The notes beneath the pieces were generated by a model. That model saw nothing but the letters and a program-made list of their open reading frames with translations. It was not told where the DNA came from and did not search any database. Made by a program: the position numbers and the translations under genes. DNA of 64,000 nucleotides from Bdellovibrionales bacterium GWA1_52_35 (GTDB lineage: Bacteria > Bdellovibrionota > UBA1018), in the NCBI GenBank assembly GCA_001769805.1, contig MEPO01000013.1, positions 1 to 64,000 of the forward strand. Direction: 5' to 3'. Of this stretch, positions 1 through 7,586 are shown piece by piece; position 1 is the first letter of the stretch; every line of letters begins with the position of its first letter.

Positions 1-169
1 CGTAATCAATCAAATCCTAAACGCCAGCACCTTTTCAGCGGAGGTCAGCGTTCGGGTACGGATAAATGGTACCTTAATGAGCACTAAAAGCGCGGCGAAT
101 TTGTCAGTATTGCGGACTCAGCCGGGCGTTCGTCGCCGACCGGGGTTTTTCGTCCACCGTGGGCGAACT

Positions 170-203
170 CCGGAATCCGCAGCAGAATAGTTGCGGACTC
201 CGG
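170..203. repeat. Imperfect inverted repeat in gene-free left edge
   Basis: The arms CCGGAATCCGCA (170-181) and TGCGGACTCCGG (192-203) are complementary with one mismatch around a 10-base loop. The core TTGCGGACTC occurs twice in direct orientation (110-119 and 191-200), and CAGCGTTCGG also occurs twice, near 47 and 207. I see no coding sequence in 1-284. This could be the remnant of a mobile element or of a repeat family, but nothing here identifies it. Confidence 0.35.
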
Positions 204-240
204 TGACAGCGTTCGGAAAGGATATCTATTACAGAAAAGT

Positions 241-272
241 GGACTGGTCCCAGCGTCGGTGGAGACCAGTCC
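241..272 (-). terminator. Stem-loop terminator after the 285-1370 gene
   Basis: GGACTGGTC (241-249) pairs perfectly with GACCAGTCC (264-272). Read on the minus strand the hairpin lies 12 bases beyond the stop codon of the exported protein and is followed by ACTTTTCTG, a modest U-rich tail. It fits an intrinsic terminator for that gene. Confidence 0.5.
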
Positions 273-284
273 GAGCTTTGTGAA

Positions 285-1370
285 TTATCGGGCTATTGCC
301 GCCAAAGATCCAACTTGTGCGATGATCGAGGACTTCTCATCCGAGCCTTGCGAAAGGCTTATTTCGACGATTTTTGTATGCCTATTTGAAATCTTAGCTT
401 CAGTCGAATTCGACATGTTGTTAATTGAAGCGAGACCTCTAATGACCGTATTTATTCCAGAGTTATTGGCCTCAATATTTGGGAACAGCTTTTCGCAAAA
501 AGCCTCTGGATCCTTCTCTTCAGGGGGAAGGTAGGAATCGGGATTATGGCGAAAGAAGGAGTAAGGACCGTACCCTATATAAGAGTCGTAGGGCCAGGTT
601 CCGCCATCCACATTTTTCAAACTCTCCTTCCAAATCTTGGTATTGACGGTGTCGGCCTCCAAAAGCGCAACTTTTTTATCGAATGATGACAAATTACTCG
701 AACAAACAGCTTGAAGTCTGGCTAGCGCATCTTCGCGAAGAGACTTTTTAGCAATCTGTTGAGCCCTTGTCTCTGCCCTATAGTAAGGCGTTTTGCTGTC
801 TATTTGATTTAGCTTTGATCGAAGATCGTCACCCGTGAAATTTGGATTCTTTTTCATGAACCCAAGAATGAGTCGAATTTTTTCAGCAGGTACCCCAAGA
901 GTGGCCATGAGAGCCTCATGCTTGTACAGCGTTTGCTTGCTAGCAATGGAGGGAAATTCCTGAAAGCAATCTTCGTCGATGAAGATCTCATTGCCGCTCT
1001 GATAGGCGCACTGATCCGTCTCAAAATGCAGCCCGGTTACGGACTCTGGGAGTCTTTTGATTTTTTGGGGAATCAGATACCAGTTCTGCTCTTTAACTGC
1101 GATTCGAATGGCTTTCGCAAAATCTGGAATCGCCTCATCAATTCGGGAAACCAAGCCATCGATGGCTTCCTTGAATCCGGGTAACTCCTGATCTGGGTCG
1201 ACCACAAGGTAATCCTCGATCATCTGGCCCTTGAGGCTATTTCCGCCCCCATCTCCGACGCCCGCGAGCGCTCGAGTGGGTCCCAGGAGAGTCAGGCCGA
1301 TAAGTCCAGCCAAAATCATTGGCCTAATCAAAGGCAGTGAAGGTTTTCGGTTAAACGCTATATTCTTCAT
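285..1370 (-). CDS. Exported protein of unknown function
   Basis: This 361-residue protein starts with a clear signal peptide: charged MKNIAFNRK, a hydrophobic stretch around residues 15-30, and a probable cut after TRALA. The mature N-terminus is glycine-rich (GVGDGGGNS). A central segment KHEALMATLG and several paired cysteines suggest a folded periplasmic or secreted protein. I do not recognise a catalytic motif or a named family. The start is supported by a strong AGGAG Shine-Dalgarno 5 bases upstream. A promoter lies at 1451-1478 and a hairpin follows the stop. It is AT-richer than most of the window, like its neighbours in the first 4 kb. Confidence 0.8.
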   Translation of the reverse strand: MKNIAFNRKPSLPLIRPMILAGLIGLTLLGPTRALAGVGDGGGNSLKGQMIEDYLVVDPDQELPGFKEAIDGLVSRIDEAIPDFAKAIRIAVKEQNWYLIPQKIKRLPESVTGLHFETDQCAYQSGNEIFIDEDCFQEFPSIASKQTLYKHEALMATLGVPAEKIRLILGFMKKNPNFTGDDLRSKLNQIDSKTPYYRAETRAQQIAKKSLREDALARLQAVCSSNLSSFDKKVALLEADTVNTKIWKESLKNVDGGTWPYDSYIGYGPYSFFRHNPDSYLPPEEKDPEAFCEKLFPNIEANNSGINTVIRGLASINNMSNSTEAKISNRHTKIVEISLSQGSDEKSSIIAQVGSLAAIAR

Positions 1371-1450
1371 ATTAACTCCTTATAAATGCAGTGCTCATGC
1401 CACAACAAAGTCCCACACATTCCAATAGTTAGCACTGGACCTATTTTCAA

Positions 1451-1478
1451 AATATATTTGGTTCAAATCAGTTGTCAA
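1451..1478 (-). promoter_or_regulatory. Sigma-70-type promoter for the 285-1370 gene
   Basis: On the minus strand TTGACA (1478-1473, perfect -35) is followed after 16 bases by TATATT (1456-1451, one mismatch). The predicted 5' leader is about 75 bases and ends in the AGGAG ribosome-binding site of the exported protein. Confidence 0.6.
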
Positions 1479-1521
1479 AAACTTAGACGATCCAATTTTC
1501 TTGAGAAATTCCATTCGGCGA

Positions 1522-1980
1522 CTACTTATTCGACTCCTTGCAAACAAGGGGCTCGGAGCGGGTAGCAAATACGCCCGTGAACTGGAGTTCGGCTTTGCCG
1601 TTTTTGAAATCCGCGACCAAAATCGCACGTTGGTCACCGTCCCGGAAGCTCACGCTCACCTGTGCATCCTTCTGCTCTTCGTCCATCTTGATCAAAGTCC
1701 ACGCGTTGGTAAGAGCGACTTTCTGCCCATCAGTTTCCATTACTAGGAGGGTCGGAATCTTTCCATTCTCCATCTCACTGTCCTCGCCTCCGAGGTGAAG
1801 GCGAGAAAGCGACACAGCATCAAAATATACGTCATAGGTCGTGGGTCGGTCCTGCGCTGTCGTTGTGCAGAAGATTCCTCCAATATAGAGTGGTCGCACC
1901 GTTCGCGCGAAAGCGGCAGTTCCCATGCATGCAGTGGATAACAACGCTAAAAACAAATGTTTTTTTGAAACAAAGCCCAT
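1522..1980 (-). CDS. Small exported protein of unknown function
   Basis: I choose the ATG at 1980 (152 residues): it begins a signal peptide (MGFVSKKHLFLALLSTAC, cut after AAFA) and is preceded by AAAGGA about 9 bases upstream. The longer frame from 2019 adds 13 residues that do not fit a signal peptide. The mature part is predicted mostly beta, with a Cys near the start (GIFCTTT) and one near the end (LVCKES) that could form a disulphide. No family is recognised. It lies upstream of the other exported protein on the same strand with its own 140-base gap, so separate transcription is likely. Confidence 0.7.
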   Translation of the reverse strand: MGFVSKKHLFLALLSTACMGTAAFARTVRPLYIGGIFCTTTAQDRPTTYDVYFDAVSLSRLHLGGEDSEMENGKIPTLLVMETDGQKVALTNAWTLIKMDEEQKDAQVSVSFRDGDQRAILVADFKNGKAELQFTGVFATRSEPLVCKESNK

Positions 1981-2190
1981 AAAAAAAATCCTTTCAACCG
2001 AGATAGGAAGCGTCCGCACAGAACACCTCTGAAACGCGGTCGTCCAACCCTAGACGTTCCGCTTAACTCGCTTGGGCCATCCTCGTGTGGCCCGTATAGC
2101 TAACTAATATCCGACTATATCGGTGCGAAATAGGTTATTTAAATTAATTTTCCCAAAGTTTTGGGTATTTTTGTCACAAACATTCGATAA

Positions 2191-2205
2191 TATATTGATA
2201 GTATG
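2191..2205 (+). promoter_or_regulatory. -10 element placing the transcript start on the ATG
   Basis: TATATT at 2191-2196 puts +1 exactly on the A of the ATG at 2203. No Shine-Dalgarno sequence is present. TTGTCA at 2171-2176 is a possible -35 but its 14-base spacing is short. A leaderless transcript is the simplest reading. Confidence 0.4.
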
Positions 2206-3024
2206 AAAGAAATAATTTTTGATTATAAGTCATATAAGCCGTATCTAACTGATTTAATCCATTCAAGCCCCGGTCGCGGACGTGGAATGAAGTCTTCAAT
2301 GGCTGTAGCCGCCCAATGCCAGACGACTTATGTTTCAAAGGTCCTACACGGAGACAGGCATTTCAGCCTGGAACAAGCAGAACTGATCAATCTATTTCTT
2401 CAACACTCGCCCGAGGAGGCTAAATTTTTCATTCTGCTCGTATCCATTGAGCGAGCCGGAAATCCTGCATTAAAGAAACGTTGGCAAAACGAAATCAACG
2501 CGCAGATCGAAAAACATCACAGTCTCAAAGATCGCCTGAAAACTCAAAAGGAGCAATTAAGCCCCGAAGTGCAAAGCACCTATTATCGAGTGTGGTACTT
2601 CACTGCCGCACACTTCTGTCTAACGATCTCAAAACTGAGAACCAGAGAGGCGCTTCAACGTGCACTGGGAATTTCCAACGCCCAGGTAAAGGAGGCCCTA
2701 GAATTTCTCCTGTCCGTTGGCCTGGCCGAAAAACATGGAAACGAATATCGTACAGGGAAAAGCGTCATTTTTGTGGGTAGAGATTCCCCCTATTTACATC
2801 CGCATCATATTAATTGGCGTCATCAGGCAATTCGATCAATTGAAAATTTACAAAAAGATGATGTTCACTATTCCTCGGTGCTTACCTTAACGGCGACGGA
2901 AGTCGCAAAAGTCAGGTCCATCTTTCTTAAAGCAATCGAAGAAGCCAGGGAGATCGGGAAATCTTCCAAAAACGAGGAAGAGCTACATTCCGTCTGCGTG
3001 GATTGCTTTAGAGTGGATCGCTAG
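2203..3024 (+). CDS. TIGR02147-family regulator (DUF4423)
   Basis: This 273-residue protein has the layout of the TIGR02147 family: an N-terminal Xre-like helix-turn-helix segment (about residues 5-65, with SMAVAAQCQTTYVSKVLHG as recognition region), then a DUF4423-type C-terminal domain with a winged-helix-like portion (LGISNAQVKEALEFLLSVGLAE). The family is known mainly from Bdellovibrionota and Fibrobacteres, where members occur in many copies, usually as uncharacterised DNA-binding regulators. It is divergent from the small exported protein upstream, with 222 bases between start codons, so it may control that gene or the neighbouring toxin-antitoxin pair. That is inference. The start lacks a Shine-Dalgarno sequence. 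Confidence 0.8.
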   Translation: MKEIIFDYKSYKPYLTDLIHSSPGRGRGMKSSMAVAAQCQTTYVSKVLHGDRHFSLEQAELINLFLQHSPEEAKFFILLVSIERAGNPALKKRWQNEINAQIEKHHSLKDRLKTQKEQLSPEVQSTYYRVWYFTAAHFCLTISKLRTREALQRALGISNAQVKEALEFLLSVGLAEKHGNEYRTGKSVIFVGRDSPYLHPHHINWRHQAIRSIENLQKDDVHYSSVLTLTATEVAKVRSIFLKAIEEAREIGKSSKNEEELHSVCVDCFRVDR

Positions 3025-3093
3025 TTTACGCCAGCAGCCGAGTAATCAACTGTCGCCGCCTAATTTCGGCACAAACTGCGATATAGGTACTCA

Positions 3094-3131
3094 TTGACCT
3101 CTATCAAATATTGGTATATACTTACCAATAT
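3094..3131 (+). promoter_or_regulatory. TA promoter with palindromic operator, leaderless start
   Basis: TTGACC (3094-3099) and TATACT (3117-3122) are spaced by exactly 17 bases. The -10 sits at the centre of a perfect inverted repeat, ATATTGGTA (3108-3116) and TACCAATAT (3123-3131), whose second arm covers the ATG at 3130. Transcription would begin at about 3129-3130. The geometry fits autorepression by a toxin-antitoxin operon regulator. Confidence 0.65.
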
Positions 3132-3421
3132 GAAGGCTGCCCGAATCTTTCACCACAAAGCCCCGGGTACACGAACACTTCGTTCTGGAACTCGACATTT
3201 TTTCGGTGGGAGATCGAATGCGATATCCCGACGGCATCAAGTATTCCTTGATCTGCCTGAACATTCGAACACAGAAAAGAGTCCTTTTAGACAACCATCA
3301 TCCAAAGGGACCGCACCTTCACATCGACGACATTGAAGCTGAATACGTTTTCAAGAGCGTCGCCGAACTCATGGCCGATTTTACACGGCTGGTATTTGAA
3401 CACTTGGGGGTCAAACTATGA
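3130..3421 (+). CDS. TumE-type (DUF6516) toxin with apparent +1 frameshift
   Basis: The C-terminal part, continuous in one frame from about 3164 to the stop at 3419-3421, carries the family hallmarks: GIKYSL, then LLDNHHPKGPHLHI, then VAELMADF. DUF6516 (TumE) proteins are the toxin half of type II modules next to a TumA-type regulator. The expected N-terminus MKAARIFHHKA is encoded from 3130 in the other frame, and the two frames join near CCCCGGG (3161-3167) if one base is skipped. The only in-frame start after the join is GTG at 3206, which would give 71 residues and lose the N-terminal strands. So this is a one-base indel (inactive toxin), a sequence error, or a programmed +1 shift. The stop overlaps the start of the antitoxin (ATGA). 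Confidence 0.6.
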
Positions 3422-3783
3422 AAACACTAATCGTATCACTCAAAAGCTCGAGCGAAGTCATGAACGACTTCAAACACGCACTCACCCGTGCTCGTGCTGG
3501 CAAGATCAAAAAGCCCCACTACGAAATCAGCTTCGATAACCGCAAAGACTTCGAACGATTTATTCGCAACATTTCGGTGCTCTCCACCATCATTACGCTT
3601 AAACCTCGCTCGATCTACGAGCTAGCAAAGCTAAGCAAAATGGACGTATCCAATATGAACAAGATCATCCTCTTCTTTGAAGAACTGGGCGCCGTCCGAC
3701 TGAAGGAAGCCACCCTAAATGGCCGAACCGTGAAGCAACCCATCGTTGAATACAGCAAGATCGAGTTCGATTTAGCGGCGTGA
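3418..3783 (+). CDS. TumA-type antitoxin / HTH transcriptional regulator
   Basis: This 121-residue protein is coupled to the toxin frame by an ATGA overlap. Residues about 55-110 form a MarR-like winged helix (KPRSIYELAKLSKMDVSNMNKIILFFEELGAV followed by a basic wing). The N-terminal 50 residues contain a motif found in this antitoxin group (SFDNRKDFERFIRNISVL). By analogy with TumA it should neutralise the toxin and bind the palindromic operator at 3108-3131. The gene is intact although its partner frame is interrupted. Antitoxins can be retained after toxin loss, or the toxin may still be made by frameshifting. Confidence 0.7.
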   Translation: MKTLIVSLKSSSEVMNDFKHALTRARAGKIKKPHYEISFDNRKDFERFIRNISVLSTIITLKPRSIYELAKLSKMDVSNMNKIILFFEELGAVRLKEATLNGRTVKQPIVEYSKIEFDLAA

Positions 3784-3789
3784 TTTCCA

Positions 3790-3819
3790 TTGCAAGAGTG
3801 AAAATTCCGCGCCTATGAT
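3790..3819 (+). promoter_or_regulatory. Promoter immediately after the antitoxin gene
   Basis: TTGCAA (3790-3795) and TATGAT (3814-3819) are separated by 18 bases, giving a predicted start near 3826. It lies 6 bases after the antitoxin stop and feeds only a ~110-base stretch that ends in a strong terminator. Confidence 0.45.
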
Positions 3820-3825
3820 AGGACA

Positions 3826-3938
3826 AGAATCGGAGGTAAGTTGGCGAAACAACTTGTTCCTGATCGAAACCTCCAGATTTTTGCGCATGCGCAAGTACTC
3901 AACCCTGCCGAGGGCAACCCGGCGGGGTTTTTTGTTTT
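3826..3938 (+). ncRNA. Candidate structured small RNA
   Basis: Between the promoter and the terminator lie nested stems. GGAGGT (3832-3837) pairs with ACCTCC (3869-3874) and encloses the hairpin AAGTTG / CAACTT (3838-3855) with a GCGAAA loop. The self-complementary TTGCGCATGCGCAA (3881-3894) follows, then the terminator. It matches no common RNA (4.5S, 6S, tmRNA) that I recognise. An alternative reading is a 40-codon ORF starting TTG at 3841 behind GGAGG, but it runs through the terminator and looks incidental. I favour RNA, with low certainty. Confidence 0.4.
3901..3938 (+). terminator. Intrinsic terminator after TA locus / sRNA
   Basis: AACCCTGCCG (3901-3910) pairs with CGGCGGGGTT (3920-3929) through ten pairs including one G-U, with a 9-base loop, followed by TTTTTTGTTTT. 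There is no U-run on the other side, so it acts on plus-strand transcripts. Confidence 0.85.
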
Positions 3939-3959
3939 AACCAACTCTCCAAACGAGTG

Positions 3960-5033
3960 CTAACCATTGCCGTCCGAATACAGATCGCTTTTGAGATAGC
4001 GGGTCTTGCTCTCGTTCAGGAGAAACTTCATAATCCCAGCCACAGGAATCGCAATCAGCATTCCGACGAACCCGCCCAAATTCCCGCCTACGATCAAAGC
4101 AATCATAGTTTCAAGCGCGTTCAGTCCAACGCGGTCGCCGACGATTCGGGGAGTAATCACGAAACCTTCAAGTCCCTGCACAACTGCGAAGACAACCCAC
4201 ACGCTCGCGAAAGCAATTATCCCTTCGAAGTTTGCCAGAGCTACTATAGAAGCCAGTCCAAGACCAATCAGCGGCCCTGCATACGGGATGACATTGAGGA
4301 ACCCCGTAAGTAGTCCGATCACGAACCCAAATCTCAAACCAACGGCCCAGAAACCAAGTCCGTAAATAACCCCTAAGATAGCGGCGACCAGGAGCTGGCC
4401 ACGGAAATACGCACCCAGGATCTGATTCGACCGACTCAGAAATGAGTCAAACCAAGCACGGTTTCTGGGCGGAACCAGAGCTCTGATCTCTCTTCCAAGG
4501 CGGTCATGGTCCGCAATGAGGTAAACAAGAAAGATCGGGATGAGCAGAAGATTCAGAACTCCAAGAATCAAGCCAACTATACCCGTGAGCGTCTTCCCAA
4601 AGAACACGCCCACCGATTTCAATGCGCCAACCGGCAGCTCTGCCAAGAACGCCGTGACTTGCACGGTCAGTTCTTCTTTACTCAACGGAAGATCCACGCC
4701 GAAGCGCGTGGCGACACCCTCCACTTTGTGAATGGCAGCCTCTGCAATTCTTGGAAGAGCATCCAGAAACGCTCTCAGGTCCTTTACCAGAACAGGAACC
4801 AATAACGTGATCGCCACGGCTCCCAGGACAACAGCAATCGCCATCGCCACAGAAACAGCCAACTCCCTTCTGATTCCCCGCGATTCCAGTTTCCTGACGA
4901 GCGGAAGCAGAAGATAAGCCGTGAAACTGGCAATCAGGAGAGGCACAAGAGCATCGCCCAAACCAAGCACGACTGCCGACGCCGTGACAATCAGGAACAA
5001 TAATGAAGGCAATGCTGATATTCTTCTCTCCAT
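3960..5033 (-). CDS. AI-2E family transporter (PerM/UPF0118)
   Basis: This 357-residue inner-membrane protein has the UPF0118/AI-2E exporter topology: two or three hydrophobic helices in the first 80 residues, a soluble amphipathic middle (about 80-150), then five further helices. The hallmark region GLLTGFLNVIPYAGPLIG lies in the second half. Family members are assigned roles in quorum-signal export, sodium/proton exchange or general efflux, so the substrate cannot be fixed from sequence. The start has AGGGAGG 9 bases upstream. The gene stands alone and is divergent from the carbonic anhydrase gene. Confidence 0.85.
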   Translation of the reverse strand: MERRISALPSLLFLIVTASAVVLGLGDALVPLLIASFTAYLLLPLVRKLESRGIRRELAVSVAMAIAVVLGAVAITLLVPVLVKDLRAFLDALPRIAEAAIHKVEGVATRFGVDLPLSKEELTVQVTAFLAELPVGALKSVGVFFGKTLTGIVGLILGVLNLLLIPIFLVYLIADHDRLGREIRALVPPRNRAWFDSFLSRSNQILGAYFRGQLLVAAILGVIYGLGFWAVGLRFGFVIGLLTGFLNVIPYAGPLIGLGLASIVALANFEGIIAFASVWVVFAVVQGLEGFVITPRIVGDRVGLNALETMIALIVGGNLGGFVGMLIAIPVAGIMKFLLNESKTRYLKSDLYSDGNG

Positions 5034-5201
5034 GGCTAGTCGCCTCCCTTAAAAAATGAAATCCTTCGTTTCCATCAAGTTCCTGAGAGCATCGATGAAG
5101 ATGCTCAGGAAGTCGAGGTAGAGATTGACCATTCTGCAAAAAGGAGAATATAGCAGACTTTCAGCGCTTTTTCCGTTCATCCCCGCCCCTCTTTATGCCA
5201 A

Positions 5202-5216
5202 TAGTCTGTTCATATG
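5202..5216 (+). promoter_or_regulatory. Possible -10 placing the start on the ATG of the CA gene
   Basis: TAGTCT at 5202-5207 keeps the three most conserved -10 positions and places +1 on the ATG at 5214. No Shine-Dalgarno and no good -35 is visible, so on its own this is weak. It is reported because the same spacing recurs elsewhere in the window. Confidence 0.25.
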
Positions 5217-5885
5217 AAAAAGCTGCTTCGCGGCATTGTAGACTTCAGAAAAAACACAAGGCTCTCTTGCAAAGACACCTTTGCACAGCTCGCCCTGGGA
5301 CAAGAGCCGGACACGCTCTTTATTGCGTGTTCCGATAGCCGAGTTGTGCCAAACCTCTTTGCCTCATCTGACCCAGGAGACCTGTTTGTTGTGCGAAATG
5401 TGGGCAATCTGGTTCCAGCTTGCGGGGACGAAGACCACTCCGCCAGCGATGAATCCGAAGCCGCGGCAATTGAGTTCGCATTATCCTCCTTGCCGGTGAC
5501 TGACATTGTGATCTGTGGCCATTCGGAGTGTGGTGCCATGGAAGCGCTGGTCCATGGACGCAAACTGGTGGAGCCGTCCAATCTCAGAAGCTGGTTGCGG
5601 CATGGAGAGAAGAGTCTGGAACAGCTCGACTCCGGAAGAAACCTGGGCACTCCGCGACAGGAGCCCCATAACCTGCTTTCGCAGCTCAATGTACTTGCGC
5701 AAATAGAGCACCTCAAAACGTATCCTCTGGTCCTAAAACGTTTAAACGAAGGAACCCTTCGACTTCACGGATGGTGGTTCGATATCCAGGAGGCAGATGT
5801 TTACGAATATGATTCGTCGGAAGATAAATTTCACCTCATCGATGAAGAATATGCCGGAGTGCTTCTGGGGCGCCTAGATTCGTGA
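5214..5885 (+). CDS. can: Beta-class carbonic anhydrase
   Basis: This 223-residue protein interconverts CO2 and bicarbonate, supplying bicarbonate for carboxylations. The zinc site is complete: Cys39-x-Asp41-x-Arg43 in FIACSDSRVVPN, and His103 and Cys106 in CGHSECGAM. The length and the RNVGNLVP segment are typical of the bacterial beta class (Can/CynT type). No signal peptide is present, so it is cytoplasmic. It is a single gene facing the end of norR, with 16 bases between them. It lacks a Shine-Dalgarno sequence. Confidence 0.93.
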   Translation: MKKLLRGIVDFRKNTRLSCKDTFAQLALGQEPDTLFIACSDSRVVPNLFASSDPGDLFVVRNVGNLVPACGDEDHSASDESEAAAIEFALSSLPVTDIVICGHSECGAMEALVHGRKLVEPSNLRSWLRHGEKSLEQLDSGRNLGTPRQEPHNLLSQLNVLAQIEHLKTYPLVLKRLNEGTLRLHGWWFDIQEADVYEYDSSEDKFHLIDEEYAGVLLGRLDS

Positions 5886-5901
5886 TAACAGAGTCCTTGA
5901 G

Positions 5902-7488
5902 TCACTTCAGACCCAGCCGTTTTGCGAGTGAAAACAGATTGGAACGGTGAAGCCCCAACGCTTGCGCCGCCTGCGCCCAGTTTCCTCCACTACGACTGAC
6001 CTGACTCAGGATCAACTCCCGCTGAAAAGACAAAGTGGCCTCTCTGAGTGAAACCGCGGCAGAACCATCAGAGTCGTTGAACGCAGACTGAGTGGCCGAT
6101 GCTACTGGCTCAGAAGCGGCAGTCAGCAAATCCGTCGGCAGATCCGTTGGGTGAATTTCGATCGTATGCCCCGCTCCGGCTCGCCGGGCCTGGGTTCGCA
6201 CCAACGTTCGATCAATCACATTCCTGAGTTCACGGACATTGCCGGGCCAGAGCGCTTTTTCGAGAAGCTTCATTGTTTGCGGCGAAAAGTGAATGGCACC
6301 GAGATCCAGCTTTCGCATATTGAGATCACAGAAATATTTTACCAAATACGGGATATCTTCGGGATGTGCACGCAACGCCGGCACCCGAATGGGATAAACG
6401 CTCAACCTGTAATAGAGATCCGAACGGAACTTTCCGACTGCGATTTCATCCAGTAGATTTCGATTTGTGGCAGCCAGGACACGGACATTCACCTTTGAGA
6501 ACTGGTCCGAACCGACCCGTTGGATTTCACCTTCCTGCAGAACGCGCAGGAGCTTTGCCTGCACGGCCAGGGGAATCTCCCCGATTTCGTCGAGAAAAAT
6601 CGTCCCGCCATCGGCGACTTCAAATTTTCCGGCGCGATGATTATGGGCGCCGGTAAACGCGCCCCGAACGTGTCCGAAGAGCTCACTTTCGACAATCGAT
6701 TCCGGAAGAGCGGCACAGTTCACATAAATCATGGGATCGCTTTTTCGTGCCGAATGATTCTGGATTGAGCGGGCGACAAGCTCCTTGCCTGTTCCCGTTT
6801 CGCCCGTGATCAGAACGGACAAATCACATTTGGCGGCAAACTCAATTTCTTCACGCAGTTTCTCCATCACCTGCGAAGTCCCGAGCAGAAAGGAGCCGAC
6901 ACTTTCACTGACCGTCTGCATGAGCTCGCGCGCGACGAGTCCGCGTTTTTCGGCAGTCCGTTCCAGCGTATCAATCAGCTGACTGGTCCGGAGTGTCGCC
7001 CCCGCAAGTGCCCCGAGCGTGCTCAGAAACTGCTTGTCAAAATCATCAAAGGCTCCGGGCTGAACCGAGTCTGCCGTAAGCACACCGACCAATTTGCCCT
7101 CCACAATCAGTGGACAACCCAGACAGGAATGAACCCGGATAGGATCTCCGTGATTGACTTCCAGAAACCCGTCGAAAGGATCGGGAAGCGCGCTGTCTGC
7201 AGGAAAGAGAACTGGATCGCTCGATTCAGAAATGATGGACAATCTTGGATGCTGGGACGTAACGAAAGCACGCCCGAGAAGCGGATTTATTTTTCCGGGA
7301 GTCATTCCCGCTGCTGCCACAAGACGCAAAACGCCTGCTTCTTTTTTCAGCAATGCCGCTGCGTCGCTTTTAAGCAGAGATTTGATTACGTTCAGAAGTC
7401 GTTCATAACGATCCACAGAGCTGATAGAGGTGGTCAAATCCGTCGCGATGGACAGAATCGCCTCAAGCTGATGACTGGTTTCCTGCAT
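5902..7488 (-). CDS. norR: NorR-type NO-responsive sigma-54 activator
   Basis: This 528-residue enhancer-binding protein has an N-terminal GAF domain (about 20-170), which in NorR holds a mononuclear iron that binds NO. It also has an AAA+ domain (about 195-430) with Walker A GETGTGKE, the sigma-54 contact motif GAFTGA, and a Fis-type helix-turn-helix at the end (GGNWAQAAQALGLHRSNLF). I start at the ATG at 7488, because the longer frame from 7524 adds MSFVLLCYKYNY, which does not resemble the family and overlaps a likely promoter. It is divergent from ric-norZ, whose sigma-54 promoter it should activate. Confidence 0.92.
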   Translation of the reverse strand: MQETSHQLEAILSIATDLTTSISSVDRYERLLNVIKSLLKSDAAALLKKEAGVLRLVAAAGMTPGKINPLLGRAFVTSQHPRLSIISESSDPVLFPADSALPDPFDGFLEVNHGDPIRVHSCLGCPLIVEGKLVGVLTADSVQPGAFDDFDKQFLSTLGALAGATLRTSQLIDTLERTAEKRGLVARELMQTVSESVGSFLLGTSQVMEKLREEIEFAAKCDLSVLITGETGTGKELVARSIQNHSARKSDPMIYVNCAALPESIVESELFGHVRGAFTGAHNHRAGKFEVADGGTIFLDEIGEIPLAVQAKLLRVLQEGEIQRVGSDQFSKVNVRVLAATNRNLLDEIAVGKFRSDLYYRLSVYPIRVPALRAHPEDIPYLVKYFCDLNMRKLDLGAIHFSPQTMKLLEKALWPGNVRELRNVIDRTLVRTQARRAGAGHTIEIHPTDLPTDLLTAASEPVASATQSAFNDSDGSAAVSLREATLSFQRELILSQVSRSGGNWAQAAQALGLHRSNLFSLAKRLGLK

Positions 7489-7497
7489 GTAGTTATA

Positions 7498-7524
7498 TTT
7501 ATAACAAAGTAATACAAATGACAA
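7498..7524 (-). promoter_or_regulatory. Probable norR promoter
   Basis: On the minus strand TTGTCA (7524-7519) and TATAAA (7503-7498) are spaced by 15 bases. The predicted start is about 7491, leaving a leader of about 3 bases before the ATG at 7488 and no Shine-Dalgarno sequence. Confidence 0.4.
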
Positions 7525-7584
7525 CTAATGTTGTTATTGTAAGTATTACTTATATTTTAAGATATTGAATTCATTAGAATATCT
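7507..7584. promoter_or_regulatory. NorR-type site and inverted repeats in norR-ric intergenic region
   Basis: GTAAGTATTAC (7539-7549) fits the GT-N7-AC core described for NorR binding. It overlaps one arm of a wider inverted repeat, AAGTAATAC (7507-7515) and GTATTACTT (7543-7551). Two further inverted repeats lie here: ACAAC/GTTGT (7521-7534), and AGATATT (7560-7566) with AATATCT (7578-7584), the latter ending two bases before the -24 element. Assignment of the first site to NorR is inference from family knowledge. Confidence 0.5.
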
Positions 7585-7586
7585 AA

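Noticed and set aside
3841..3963. Possible 40-codon ORF from TTG behind GGAGG
   Set aside because: It passes through the terminator stem and T-run, ends near the stop of the opposite gene, and has no recognisable feature; the structured-RNA reading explains more of the sequence.
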